NCBI RefSeq assembly: GCF_002994745.2 | Contig: NC_037089.1 | Coordinates: 77,772,347-77,836,346, forward strand | Source of the DNA: Rosa chinensis | Lineage: Eukaryota; Streptophyta; Magnoliopsida; Rosales; Rosaceae | DNA: 64,000 bases | Direction of reading: 5' to 3' | In this document: positions 1 through 12,140 of the stretch, in pieces | How the letters are laid out: every line of letters starts with the position of its first letter | Position numbering within the stretch: the first letter of the stretch is position 1 | The notes under the pieces: model-generated | The model's database searches: none | Told to the model about the DNA's origin: nothing | Seen by the model: only the letters and a program-made list of their open reading frames with translations | Translations under genes and position numbers: made by a program

Positions 1-427
1 TGTTGAGAATTGCTTGTGGTAAGAAGAAGGGTCTGTAAGATCTCACCCCGGATTCTCTTCCTCTTATAAAGGAGATTTGTAGCTCTTTAACATTTCTCTC
101 AACCGCTAAACTCAACCACTTGCTTACAATAGTAGCACCTCCAAAGTACCTCATATGAAGCCTAAACTTCTCAATGTTAGACTCATCTTTTCCACGGCGC
201 TTCAAGCACCTTCTCATGAAGTTGATGAACATTTTTCGTTTAAGCTTACGGTTATCAGCAGATGGCTGCCCATCCTCATCCTCGTCGAAATCTAACACAG
301 GAACCGAAGACCATAAGTGCCCCCATTCCTTCGAAAGAATGCCGGCCCGGACTGCGTGTTTGGTGGAAAGGAGAGAGAGGACTTGGTGGATGAAATTGTC
401 GGGTAACTCAGCTGTGTATGTGTCCAT
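1..427 (-). CDS. F-box/LRR-type protein, 5' part (cut by window edge)
   Basis: On the minus strand an open frame runs from an ATG at 427 to the window edge (about 142 codons, no stop). It starts MDTYTAELPD and continues through an F-box (residues about 5-45, with LSTKHAVRAGILSKEW) into a region like the start of an LRR/FBD protein. It aligns along its length with the F-box gene at 9794-11200, which has the same segment after a 34-residue N-terminal extension. The extension is missing here: a 41-base T run, the poly-A tail of a LINE on the minus strand, begins 3 bases upstream of the ATG. F-box proteins of this type act as substrate receptors of SCF ubiquitin ligases. Whether it is still expressed is unknown, because its promoter has been replaced by LINE sequence. 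Confidence 0.75.
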   Translation of the reverse strand, partial: MDTYTAELPDNFIHQVLSLLSTKHAVRAGILSKEWGHLWSSVPVLDFDEDEDGQPSADNRKLKRKMFINFMRRCLKRRGKDESNIEKFRLHMRYFGGATIVSKWLSLAVERNVKELQISFIRGRESGVRSYRPFFLPQAILN

Positions 428-430
<3 letters not shown>

Positions 431-474
<44 letters not shown>

Positions 475-1210
475 GAGAAAGGGATTAGGCGATATTAGTT
501 CCTCGGAGACAGACAATGCAGGGCACTTGTCCCACCCTCAAACCCGAAGGTGAAGGGTCTGCCCCACTCTGGGAACCCACCGCCCGTCCCCCAACTCAAT
601 TTATTAATAATAAAAAAGAGAAATACATCGTCCAAGAGAGAAATAAAAAATAACAGTGAAAGAGAAGAGAGGGAAACTCCCCCCTCATGAACAAATCTAA
701 AAGATGAAAAAATCAGCCACAAAAATGAAGACTGGACACGCGAAATATGCCAGAAAATCGCTTGCGCCTCTGAGAAGCCTCTGAGAAGGTGTAGGCAAGA
801 AAGACAGACGAACATAATCATCTCAGCAACCTGTGAAGCGATAATTTGGGAGTCCCAAAAAATCCGCCTGCAAGTACCTGTGAAGCTCTGCAGGAGGGCT
901 AGGATACCAGGTAAATGAGTGTTTTGAAACACCTAAGTTTGCCATCTTATCTGCTGCTGCATTCCCTTCCCTAAAAATATGAGTTCTACGAAATTGCATT
1001 TGCTGAATGTTCTTCAGGCAGTTTTGCCATCTAACTCTCAAGTCCCATGGAGGAGAGAAAGAATTGGAGGAGAGAGATGCTAATACACTAATAGAATCAC
1101 TTTCCAACCACAGGGTAGTCCAACCTCTAGTGAAAGCAACTTCAATAGACACAATAACAGCATAAAGTTCAGCATAAAAGGAAGAGTTGCAACCCAGAGG
1201 TTGGCAAAAA
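431..1210 (-). mobile_element. 5'-truncated LINE (non-LTR retrotransposon) with RNase H domain and poly-A tail
   Basis: On the minus strand, about 1205 to 823 encodes an RNase H-like domain of the type found at the 3' end of plant LINE ORF2. The acidic residues sit in FYAELYAVIVSIE, LWLESDSISVL and FREGNAAADKMAN, so the E-D-D catalytic set is present. The frame stops at 823-825, followed by about 350 bases of 3' UTR and a pure T run at 431-471, which is the poly-A tail in element orientation. No reverse transcriptase is seen upstream, so the copy is 5'-truncated, as is usual. The 5' boundary (about 1210) is approximate and I could not find a target-site duplication. Confidence 0.75.
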
Positions 1211-1406
1211 CTCTGGCGTCGTATTGTTATGAAATTAGCATTTTCAATATGTAAAATATCCATAATATATTTGATGAGGGATTTAGATTCTATGAACCGT
1301 CGTATCTGATTAGTAACAAGCATTACATATTGGCTACATATGTTCTGCATTCGCAATGATTTGTAATGCACCTTTTCAGAGTTCGACTATTGTAGTAGAG
1401 ACATTT

Positions 1407-1497
1407 AGTGTGTGTGTGTTGGTGGGGTGGTAAGGCTCTGAACTCTCATTTGGGAGGTCAGGAGTTCGAGCCCCATCATGGGTGGGGAGGGGTGGGG

Positions 1498-1533
<36 letters not shown>
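1407..1533 (+). mobile_element. tRNA-derived SINE with 13-bp target-site duplication
   Basis: A short unit of about 127 bp ends in a 34-base A run (1501-1534). It holds an A-box-like stretch (gtggtaaggctctga, 1427-1441) and a B-box-like stretch (gagttcgagcccc, 1461-1473), the internal RNA polymerase III promoter of tRNA-derived SINEs. The sequence AGTAGAGACATTT occurs at 1394-1406 and again at 1534-1546, directly flanking the unit, which is a clean target-site duplication. The perfect duplication and long uninterrupted A tail suggest recent insertion. Confidence 0.85.
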
Positions 1534-1537
<4 letters not shown>

Positions 1538-1546
1538 GAGACATTT

Positions 1547-3342
1547 TATATGTTGGGAGCCGCAACACAAAATTCATATATGATCATATGAAGAGTATAT
1601 TACGCCTACATGAAGAGTCAAACTCCTAGATAGCTCCACTTAATAATATGTCAAACTGTAAAAGATCAATGCAATGGTACGTTGTGAGTAAAGCTAGATA
1701 AATCATATTTTTTGGTACCACATGTATCTCATTTTAGAAACTAATGTAACATAAAGTCCAACCTATCAGAGAATATTATTCAATGACCTGGTTGTGTATC
1801 GGTCTACGATCTCTGCTAGCGCTAGTAATTTTAACTGCAATTCTTTTCTTGTATCTTATTTGTTGTTTTGTCTGTTGGGGCCCTTTATGGACTTTTGTTT
1901 TCTCTTATTGGATTAAAAAAATTATTCAATAAGTCTGAACTATCACGTGTCTGTGATCCGAGACAACTTGATTGGTCCCTGTAGCCTTACTTTAATAGTT
2001 ATTGGTCTACTTTTCTCTTCTTCTTCTTTTTGCCCCTGCATGCTCATTATTGCTTATATTATTTGCAAAACATTGAAGATTAGTAAAATGCAAATTCATA
2101 CTTAATATGAAGTTTTCCAATTTACCAAAGGAACTCACTGTTTTTACAGTGGGTAATTTGCTATGTGATCCTTCTAGTGCCCCAACATTTTACCACGAGT
2201 AATATTATATGGTAGGTTTCTTTCTTAAAAGAAAAAAAACAAAAAAAAGGGGGTAATTCTAAAACGTAAGCATTCCTTCCTTTGTTTTGGTCAAAGTTCG
2301 AAGCGTCCAGTCTCCATGCGCGTATCCCCCGAACTACGAAGAACGCGCCAAGACAGCAAAACTGCACTGTTCAAGGCTTCAGTTTTAAGTTTACTCAACT
2401 CACGAGTCACAGCCTCGGCCAGCCATAACAGGAAACATGAAGAAAATCGAACCCATGATTTTCCTTCCCTTCCGTAAATGGGAAGAATCTCGATTATCCA
2501 AAACACCATGCCAACGTCTCATTTAGTCATTTATTTCTCAAGTAATCCGAGTCACTTTGTTTCCTGTTTTGAAATGCCTGCTTTTATTAGGGGTTTGAAT
2601 GCTAGAAAAACCATGACTCGACTCCTTCTCATCAAAACCCACAACTTCCCAAATCCCCATCTCTCTCAGGCCTTTGTCTTGGGTTTTATAGTCGTCTGCT
2701 GACTGATAGCGTTTCTGGAGTCAATACTCGGATAACAGTTCAACTTTGACTAGGTTTGTTTCTATGTTTCACATCGATTTCTCTGTAATGTAATCACTAT
2801 TATGCAATGCTCGAATTGGGTTTCTGTAGTGTTGAATTCGTTGTCTCCGGTGTCGGGTTCTTTAAATCAGAATACAGATAACTCTGTTATACATCACATA
2901 CACAAAGAAAGCACTAAAAAGGTAGGACCTTTTTAACTCTAACAGTGAAGGAGGAGATGTGTTTCCATTCCCTGAGTGGACTAACGAGATGTTAAGAAAT
3001 TGGCTTGAGGGACTGATTTCGAAACTGTGATTTGATACCTACTGATACCACCGTATATTGGGATTATTAGGAGAGGCCTTTTCAATTATCATTATCTACT
3101 CTTGAGGATAACTAAACGGTTTATGTGGAAGTTTTTGATTGTTTTCCACAATATCAAAGTTAAAACTTAAAACCACCTAATTATTTAATGGAATTGCAGC
3201 TTATTTAAGTATTCTTATTGTGCCTATGTGTTCCTACCTCATATGTTGTTGTTGGCTTCCGTTAAAGTTAGATGACTTAGATCCATATGCAAAGTTTGTA
3301 CTATTATCTCATCGGTTTTGTTTGATTTGTTCTGTTTTCCTT
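1547..3342. other. Intergenic; promoter and probable 5' UTR intron of the CNGC gene
   Basis: No convincing coding region. The right end must hold the CNGC promoter, an upstream non-coding exon (probably around 2.6-2.75 kb, not placed exactly) and a 5' UTR intron, because a splice acceptor (ttttgcag, ending 3349) lies 15 bases before the CNGC start codon. Short open frames here are not conserved-looking. Confidence 0.4.
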
Positions 3343-3364
3343 TTGCAGGCCTCCTAGAAGACAA

Positions 3365-6300
3365 ATGGGTAAAATAAGAAACGATGAATTACCAATGTTA
3401 CCTTCAAAATTACCATCCAGTTACGAGAATACATTTAGTTCCATTCCTGTCAATTCAATGGAATCCAGTGGAACTGGAATTGGCCGTGTAGACCATACAG
3501 GTTCCTTACAGATTGATAGCAAAAATCCTTTCACACCTGCATGTGTTCCATTCCAGCAGTTTACAGATTGCAATGATCCTCACTGCACATTTTGCAAACC
3601 ACGTCATAGTTTGAAATCAGTTCAACACAAAAACTACATAGCTTCAAGTTTGTTTGATCATAAGGTCTTTCTTCAGACTTATGCCAGAATTCATTCTTTT
3701 AGGTGTTTGGTTAATGTGCTTATTATATCTACATGCCATATGAAAACCATGAGGATGTTATATAACTTTTCATTTTTTCTGTTGCTTTTGTATGTAAACC
3801 ATCATAACGTGTAGTTGTTTTTATTCTGTTTCTTTTAATCATAGAAGAGGGTCGCCATTGCTTAAAGGTGGTAGTGAAATTGTTTAGTCTGTGTAGTTGT
3901 GTTTCTAAGGTAGTGGTGGTGATGTCGCTTAGCCTAGGTTTTTTCCCAAGCATGTCAACCAATTTTGCTTGCTTCTCTTATGTTTAATATTGATATATAG
4001 CTGAGAGAACTTCATGACTGAACCAACTTCGTTGTTGATCGATTGGTGCTATGTGCAAGGAGTGGATTCAGTTGACCATTGACTTGAGCATCCACGTAGT
4101 CGCTCAAACCTTTGCCTTTGTTTTTTTTACCCAACTTCCCGTTCTTCTTTTGTAATTTAAAGATTTGTATTTTATTCTAACTGCAATATTTCTTTCTTAT
4201 ATCTTTTTTCTGGTGGTCCATTTTTAACTAAACTTGTTTGCATACGTTACATGTCTTTTCTTTTGGTAGTGTTTTCTGCATGGAACCAAAGAAAGTCCCA
4301 GGCAAACCTTACATTTGACTTTATAATGTTTAAATGTCTGTATATTGGCCATTGAAAATGCTTTTATTTTCTTACTATCTATGAAACTAATGCATTAGTC
4401 CAAAACTAAAATAAAATGAAACTAATGCAGAATTTGTGATTGTAATTCTCTGCAGCTCCATAATATTCTGTATGGTGATGCTAAAGGATGGTTTAAAAGA
4501 ACCTGTTCTTTTCTGTATCCATATGTTCTCGGAGTTGTGAACCCTGATGCTAAAGCTGTACGAGGATGGAACAAGTTCTTTGTCATATCTTGCATGGTGG
4601 CAGTTTTTGTAGACCCGCTATTTTTCTTCTTGTTATCTGCACGAGAGGTTTGTTTTTCTTCTTTGTGCACAACAGGTCTAGCCCTTAATGTTCTTCTAAT
4701 TCTTTTTCCTATAAAGCACATATAATAAAGTCTCAAATTATGAAGCTTATCATTTGTTATTGCTTTTCTCTTCAAATAATATATTCAAGCATTTTCTACA
4801 GCATTTTAATTGGGTTTTTCTAGTCAAAACAAGAAATTTGATACAATGTTCTATTTGCAGCAAAAGTACTTACAGTAGGCAGATGTTTTTTTTTATCTCT
4901 TGTACTTACTTTGATATCTGTGCTTGCAATTTTGCGTTAATATTGATTATATGTCGTAATTCCTGGAGGCTGCATTCTTGGACGCAGACAAAGCAGCAGT
5001 TTGAAAATTGCTTTAATATGTAAATATTGTTTCCTTCTAAGGGTATCTACATTCTTAAAATGCAGGATTATAAGTGCATAACTATTAACTGGGCCATGAC
5101 CATAATATTAGTGTTTTTCCGGACACTGACGGACTTCATTTACCTATTGCACATGCTTCTTCAGGTAACAGCTTCACCTTCTGTTTAGAAAAGTCATTCT
5201 CAGTCTGTGTTATCCATTTGGTGTCTTAAACAAAATGTTGCCTTTTCTTTTTCTTTGTCTGCTTGAGCCTTTCTAAGTTTTTATTGTAATAGAAAATATT
5301 GTACCATTTAAGTCCCGGCTAAAGTATTCAAATTTACTTATGGCAGTATAGGTTGGCTTATGTGGCTCCTGGGTCTAGAGTGGTTGGTACGGGAGAGATA
5401 GTAGACCAACCATATAAAATTGCTCTCAATTATCTCCATGGAAACTTTTTAGTAGACTTAATTATTGTTTTGCCGCTTCCTCAGGTAAGCTCTCACTTTG
5501 AATTGTTTTGATACACTTGATGTGCAATTGTTTAAATTTGATCATTCTACAAATGTCAAATACAAGTCAATGCATCCAACTTTATAACCCTAAGATTACT
5601 TATCTTTATCCTGTTTTCATTAGCTGCTCATCAATATTTTTTTCTACAGACACCAGCATATGATGGGTTTTAGCTTTGATTCATTTCTAGTACTGTTGTT
5701 GTTATGATCTAGTTGGTTTAAATTCTTGTTCAGATCATAATGTTGTCGGTTGTTCCTTTGGGATCATTTCGAGCAAATCAAACAAAGAATCTTCTCCGCC
5801 TGGCAGTATTTTTTCAATACTTTCCCAGGTTGTATAGGGTTCTGCCCCTGCTTGCTGGTCAATCTCCAAATGGATTCTTCGTATTCGAGTCAGCTTGGAC
5901 AAATTTTTTTATAAACACTCTCACTTTCTTGTTGGTTGGCCATGTTATTGGGTCATGCTGGTACCTTCTTGGCTTACAGGTGTGTAGAGTTTCTTTCATT
6001 CTCTAACCTAAAGATGCAGATTCCCTCATCTGTTTGATAATACAGTTGTACTCTTTCTTGTTCCAGAGGGTTAACCAATGTCTTCGAGATGCCTGCCATA
6101 ACTCTAATCTGCAGTCATGCGGGAATTTAATAGATTGTTGCAATGCTCAATCTATTCCAGAGTCAACTAGATGGAGAGAAAATGAGAAGGCTGCTGGTTG
6201 TTTTAATCCGGAAGGAGATTTCTCCTATGGAATATATACTCCAGTTGTCAATCTCACTACAAGAGATAGCATGACTAAATATTTATACTCATTGTTTTGG

Positions 6301-9227
6301 GGATTCCAGGTACCTTACATTATATCTTCCAATTGTTTATAACAGATATATGTTTAGCTGTTTGTATAATTAAAAACAAGAATATGAATCCATGGTGTCT
6401 TTCGATTTCAACTTTCCATTTCTTTTGATGGAAAAGGGTAAATTATGTTATTGATCAAGGAAACTTCTATATGTTCTCAACATCAAGAAAATGTCAAATA
6501 TAAGTGAAATTAAATGGAATGCCGGATATCTGTATAGGGAAATTTGCCTCAGTATATTTTTTTTCTTCTTATTGATGATGATGAGTTACTGATGTTGCCT
6601 CTTGCACTACCACCACTTGCCCCCCGGTTGGGAGTAATAATTTTCAAATTTGGTTGATAGTGAGACTACAGATGATGTGGTCAATTTTATTATGATTCCA
6701 CAAATAAATTAAACCTTTCTGCTGACATGTTATCTCCTGTGGTTTATGAAGCAAATCAGCACTTTGGCAGGAAATCAAACTCCAAGCTATTTTAATGGGG
6801 AAATTGTTTTTACCATGGTAATTATTGGACTGGGACTCTTCTTCTTTGCTCTTCTAATTGGAAATATGCAGAATTTTCTTCAGTCTCTTGGACGGAGGTA
6901 CTACTTTTCTCTATCATATCTGCTTCTTAACTCTTGTACATGCTAAGGCTGCCTAAAAAGGGTATGTTCTGACTGCATGTTTACTGTTTGATCTTGTCTT
7001 TATTACCACTTTCTTTCTTCTAGACGTTTTTCTAGAGAAAGAGGTTATTGAAAGTAAAAATCTGTAGTATCATATTAGTTCAGTGCCTTTTCACCAACAT
7101 GTAGTAGTATGCCACATTGCTGAATGGCCACTCGGTATGATAAATTACCAATAAACAATTTTACTGGTGTATTTGAAATGAGTTATGGCACATTGCAGTA
7201 GTGCTGTTGAGAAAAGATATCCAATACTAGCATCCCATTTGTGTTTGTTTCACTTGTTTGCAACTATATGTGATCAGTCATTGTCAAAATATCTAACTGA
7301 ATATTGATACAATGTGCATTGCTTCTGGAAATGTGATGTAGTCTTGAAATTTCGGAGTTTGTTATAGTTCCCACTCATGTAAGGTTTTTTTGATGCATCT
7401 CAGCCTTTCTCATTTCTTTTTAATTCTCCTCTTCGGGTTTTTGTCTTTTTAGGAGGTTTGATATGTTATTGCGGAGTCGTGATGTTGAGCAGTGGATGAG
7501 TTATAGGAACTTACCAGAAGAGCTTAGAAGGTATTGATAATCGAATCACCACTTGGTGTAAGTTTCTCCCTGTCGATCAGATCACATTTATGCTTCAAAA
7601 GTTTGGCCTTGGGCATTTTACTTTGTCAGACATATGTATACGGCATGCAAATCTGTTCCTTCAAGTTCCATAGTGTTCCATGGCAACAATGCTGACAAAA
7701 TTCATAGTCACTCAGTCAGTGCTTGCTCTAATCATCAAATTTTAACTTTGAATCTCCCCATACTTTGCACTCTACAAGATGCAAAGAGTATTACTGGTAA
7801 AAGAATTACTTGTGATGAAATTTTCAATATATTACGCAGGAGATATTTTTGGCATTTTTTTTTAATGTTTATGCTGTACTTTAGTGGTGATATGCTTTCT
7901 TGTTTGTGTGATCGAATTTAATAATCATGCGCTTGTGATATTGAATTTTCATGAATGAAAATTTTGTCTCAAATGTGGATGTCTTGAGTTTTGACCCATG
8001 TATTGGTCATCATGTAGGCAAGTAAGAAATGCTGAACGGTATAATTGGTCAGCCACACAAGGTGTAAATGAAGAACTGATTCTGGAAAATTTGCCCGAAC
8101 ACCTTCAAAGAAATATAAGACGCCATCTCTTCGAATTTGTGAAGAAAGTAAGATCTGCTTTGTATTTGTGTTACTTTGTTGCTGTGTGTAATCACTTATA
8201 TGCTGTCGTCTTGTTGACAATGTCATATCACAAACTCTCACTTGTTAGGAACTTATACTGCACCATTATGAGACAATGCTGATGCGGTTTCATGCTAATT
8301 AATGGATCTTCATTGATGCACCATGTATGGTTCAATAACTTAAAAAGAAAATTGCAGGTTCGGATTTTTGCTCTGATGGACGATCCTATCTTAGATGCAA
8401 TATGTGAGAAACTAAAACAAAAAACATACATTGAAGGAAATGAAATTTTGTATCCTGGAGGTATGGTTGAGAATATGGTTTTTATTGTGCGTGGAAAGAT
8501 GGAGAGCATTGGGGCGGATGGGACTGTTGATGACACATTAAAGGAAGGTGATGTTTGTGGTGAGGAACTTCTCAGATGGTGTCTTGAGGCTTCTGTAAAC
8601 ACTGGTATTTTCTGCATGACTGACCATTGGTTTAAATAGTATATTCTACTTCAGATAGGGTCTTTTCACTTGGGGAATCATAGAATCATATTAGTAGCTA
8701 GTAATTGTAGTAATTATTCAACATATTTCTTGTTTGCAGATGGGAAAAATGTCAGGATCACTGGTCGGAGATTGCTCAGCAACAGATTGGTAAGGTGCTT
8801 AACTAACGTGGAAGCATTTCAACTCCGAGCTGCAGACCTCGAACAGTTCACTGGACGTTTTGCAAGATACTTGCGGAATCCACGTGTACAAGGAGCCATA
8901 AGGTTACTTCTGTTTCAACTAGTATATCTTCTTTTTGCCTAGGTAATGTTCTTCATTACAGAAGGTGATGCTTTCATCATGATATGAAGATTGACATTGT
9001 ATTTCTTCAGGTATGAATCTCCGTACTGGAGAGGGCTTGCAGCAAAGCGAATTCAAGTAGCTTGGAGGTACAGGCAAAAGCGTCTAAATCGCACAAGCCC
9101 ACAGAGTTGCCCCCGAAACCCTTACTCCGATCAAAGTCCAGCGGACTTCTTGAGATCAACTTATCGCCCACATAGTTGGGGACTTGGAAATGATGCTCGG
9201 GAGCGGGAACACTGGGGCCTTTTCTGA
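3365..9227 (+). CDS. CNGC20: Cyclic nucleotide-gated ion channel, CNGC19/20 type (group IVa)
   Basis: Twelve coding exons join in frame to a 732-residue protein: 3365-3664, 4456-4647, 5066-5164, 5347-5484, 5734-5979, 6067-6309, 6752-6897, 7453-7530, 8018-8147, 8358-8604, 8740-8902 and 9011-9227; all introns are GT-AG. Visible parts in order are an N-terminal Cys cluster (Cys60, 69, 74, 77, in CNDPHCTFCKP), S1-S6, and a pore with filter GFQQISTLAGN around residue 405-414. A C-linker, a cyclic-nucleotide-binding domain (about 540-645, with LYPGGMVENMVFIVRG) and an IQ calmodulin-binding motif (IQVAWRYRQKR, about 676) follow. The family forms calcium-permeable channels inhibited by calmodulin; CNGC19/20 in Arabidopsis act in immunity and cell-death control at the plasma membrane. 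The filter and N-terminal Cys motif point to CNGC19/20 rather than other groups. An acceptor at 3349 implies a 5' UTR intron. No lesions. Confidence 0.93.
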
Positions 9228-9793
9228 ACCAAATTCCAGTTGAATTAAAGCACCCTTTCAGTGTAACTTACAAGGCAAATCAACAGATGAATTCCATGTA
9301 ATTAGACAGGGACAAACTAATGTTAATAAAAAAACAAAGTTAGAATTCCTGAAGTTAGTAATCTGCTTTGTAATGTTATTTTCGAGTTCAAAAAATAATG
9401 CAACCATCGATATAACTCCAAACAAATGAAGACTGCCCTATAATACAATGTCTTAATACCTCTTCAGTTTTGTTTTTCATTAATCGGAGTGTACATATGT
9501 AACATTTTTTTTATCTTGAAAACACATCCGCACAACAAATTAACTTCAATATCGTTTCAAATATATTTCTCAATCAACATGCACTAGGATTCATCCTACA
9601 AACTGGTACAGATTAATATATTAGTGGTCCCAATACTAGAGTTGCAATTATAGATAAACCAAAACATGCATAGGGTAAAATGGCAACAGAAACTGATGGG
9701 AAGACAACAACCCCATACAACAGGACTAATACCAAATGCATTTTCATTTTACTAACACACAACTATGTACAAATTGTGGAGTACTTTTATTAA
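9228..9793. other. Intergenic between convergent genes
   Basis: This holds the 3' UTR of the channel gene and that of the oppositely oriented F-box gene. It is AT-rich and I see no gene or repeat in it. Confidence 0.5.
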
Positions 9794-11200
9794 TTAACTA
9801 ATTCTACTATCATACATGTAATGAATTCTGTTTATGGATAGAAACTCCAGAGACGGTGCCATCCACCGTAAGGAGTCCATCAAGGCCGAATGAGTTACTA
9901 CTGTTGTAAAAGTATCTATCTCTACCTCAAGATGCTTGAGACTAGGTAATGGTGGAGAGTATTTCTTTCTCATTTCCTCCGGAAAGATACATACCTCAGT
10001 CTCATTAACATGTAGACGTATTTTCTTAGAGCAATCAAAATTTCCAAGAAAATATCTCAGGCGATCATAGTCTCTTCTCTCTTCAATTGTGATTGTAGCC
10101 TCCGATAAATTTGGAGCAGTCATAGAAAAATTAGACAAAATGTTTCCGCATTCTTGAAACACAAAGCTTTTCAGATGCTGGCTAAAGATGTTGATAATCC
10201 CCGAGTAGCTGAAGCATGTATGTAAAACCAACCTCTCAAGAAGAGGAAATCTCGAATCGAGGCCTTTGAACCATCCAATTGCAAAGTGTGCATGAGAGAA
10301 CTCAAGACTTCTGAGGGTTTGACAAGAGGCAATGTAGAAGTTGCGCATGTCAATGATATGATGACGAAGTCCATTGTCACCACGGAATTTAAAGGATTCA
10401 AGGTTTGTTGCTTCGACTTTAAGTTTGATTTCGCAACACAGAATTTCCAAGTGTTTGAGCCCCGAACTTGAAAGTCTAACATCCCAGCCGTGACACGAAG
10501 TTAATGACAAATACTCGATGGAAGGACACCCCGAATATAAGCGTGAGAATCCAGTGGTAGTCATGAATTTCACAGCTTTTAGAGACAAAGTTTTCAAAGA
10601 CGTAAGGCTTATAGTGTCGATGCTGTCCTCTTCTATTTTCAAATTCTCCAACTTCAAAATGGTTAAAGATTTTGCATTATTGAGAGCTGTCTGCTGTAAG
10701 CAATAGTATCTGCCTTTTCTGACCTCGTTCTCTCTTTTGAAGCAAATATCCAACTCTTTAACGTTTCTTTCCAAAGCAAAACTCAATGACTTATTTATGG
10801 CACAGTCACCTCCAAAATAACTCATACGGAGCCTGAACTTCTCCAGGTACTTTTCTTTCTCACGGCTCTTCAAACAATTGCTCAAGAACTTAAGGAACTT
10901 TCTACGTCGATCCCTGTGATCAGCAATTTGCTTCTTCCCTTCATCCTCATCGATATCTAAAATGAGAACCGAAAAACACACGCTTGCCCATTCCTTAGAA
11001 AGAATGCTTGCCCTAATGGCGGACTTGGTGGAAAGATGAGAGAAGATTTGGTTGATGACAAGTTCGGGTAATTGGGATGTGTATGTGTCCACCACCATAC
11101 TACCCCCGGTGTTTTGGCTTTGAACCTCCTCCTCCTTTTTGATCCTCTTATTTCTGTTTGCCATGTTGCAGCTGCCTGATATTTTTCTCTTCTTAGCCAT
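9794..11200 (-). CDS. F-box/LRR (FBD-like) protein
   Basis: A single-exon frame of 468 residues starts at the ATG at 11200 (MAKKRKISGS) and ends at the TAA at 9794-9796. A longer in-frame version exists only by using a GTG, so I chose the ATG; MVVDTY (about residue 35) is a possible later start. There is a Lys/Arg-rich leader (1-34, possible nuclear signal), then an F-box (about 43-85, LPELVINQIFSHLSTKSAIRAS). Degenerate leucine-rich repeats follow (about 130-400, with repeated LxxLxLxxLK patterns), then an FBD-like tail (LPSLKHLEVEI...LEFLSI). Such proteins are thought to be SCF substrate receptors; the target is unknown. It is a paralogue of the fragment at 1-427, and the channel gene lies between the two. 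Confidence 0.88.
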   Translation of the reverse strand: MAKKRKISGSCNMANRNKRIKKEEEVQSQNTGGSMVVDTYTSQLPELVINQIFSHLSTKSAIRASILSKEWASVCFSVLILDIDEDEGKKQIADHRDRRRKFLKFLSNCLKSREKEKYLEKFRLRMSYFGGDCAINKSLSFALERNVKELDICFKRENEVRKGRYYCLQQTALNNAKSLTILKLENLKIEEDSIDTISLTSLKTLSLKAVKFMTTTGFSRLYSGCPSIEYLSLTSCHGWDVRLSSSGLKHLEILCCEIKLKVEATNLESFKFRGDNGLRHHIIDMRNFYIASCQTLRSLEFSHAHFAIGWFKGLDSRFPLLERLVLHTCFSYSGIINIFSQHLKSFVFQECGNILSNFSMTAPNLSEATITIEERRDYDRLRYFLGNFDCSKKIRLHVNETEVCIFPEEMRKKYSPPLPSLKHLEVEIDTFTTVVTHSALMDSLRWMAPSLEFLSINRIHYMYDSRIS

Positions 11201-11215
11201 GAACGGTAAGACCAC

Positions 11216-12140
11216 AGCCGTTGAGCACTACTGAAAATCCCTAACATGCACTTGAAGAGGAAGAAGAAGGGTGAACCTTATTATGGAAAAGAGCTCGCGT
11301 TGAATAATGCGACGCCTTACCTAACCTAGATAGGTATGGGTTTTTTTTTTCCGAATCCTTACTGGATTAGGACAAGGCTCTTCCTGCAAATCTTGTAAAT
11401 CTCCAAGAACCTTAATCAATTGTAAGATATCAAATCCTAAAGCCAGAATCTAAAAGATTCGCGGACTAGACTATACTAGGCTAAACCATCGAAATCGGCC
11501 ATAACTTGTGCGCTATTTCGTGTGTCCCTTCCAAATCCTTGAATTCAAGGAAGCTTGAAGATCTTTAACCTACTAAGATTCAATAGTGTACTTTGACCCA
11601 AAAAAAAAAAATGTAATGGTTTATTAGAAATTTGGAACCACTAAGACTAACAAAATTACAAATAAGGTCACCAAGTGAAAAAAATAAATAAATAAATAAA
11701 TAACCCTAAGCTAAAGTTAAATCAACTCCAATCTATAATTTTCTTTCCTCTTTTCTCTATGTGTCAATTTATATTTGGTAATTACTGTATGTTTTATTTG
11801 AGTAATAATTTAATAAATGCATAATTGGTAGGAAATCTCAATGTGATGCTTTTTTTTTTTTTTAATAATGTGATGTTCGTATATCAGGAGAGTTATAACC
11901 AAGGTTAATTTCTCTTCTTTCGTTTTAGATCATTTAGGTATCCTTTGTAAATAAAAGAGAACGTATTTTAATAAAATTATAATTGCTGAATGTGAACATT
12001 TTGTACCAGCTGGAGTCTGGTACTAGGTGGTGTCTAGAATGTCAGATTTCTTCGACGGAATTAATGTGCCCCTTATTTGCTATATTTACAAATGAGCCCT
12101 GAATCTCTCCCTAATTTGCGTGCTTACCCTTAACAATTGC
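11216..12140. other. Intergenic upstream of the F-box gene
   Basis: This should contain the F-box promoter. It is AT-rich with short A/T runs (11340, 11601, 11853) and a short ATAA repeat near 11682-11702. No coding sequence seen. Confidence 0.45.

Noticed and set aside
1547..3300. Extra N-terminal coding exons of the channel
   Set aside because: The acceptor at 3349 is followed by an ATG 15 bases later in good frame, and no upstream frame with channel-like sequence joins it; a 5' UTR intron is simpler.
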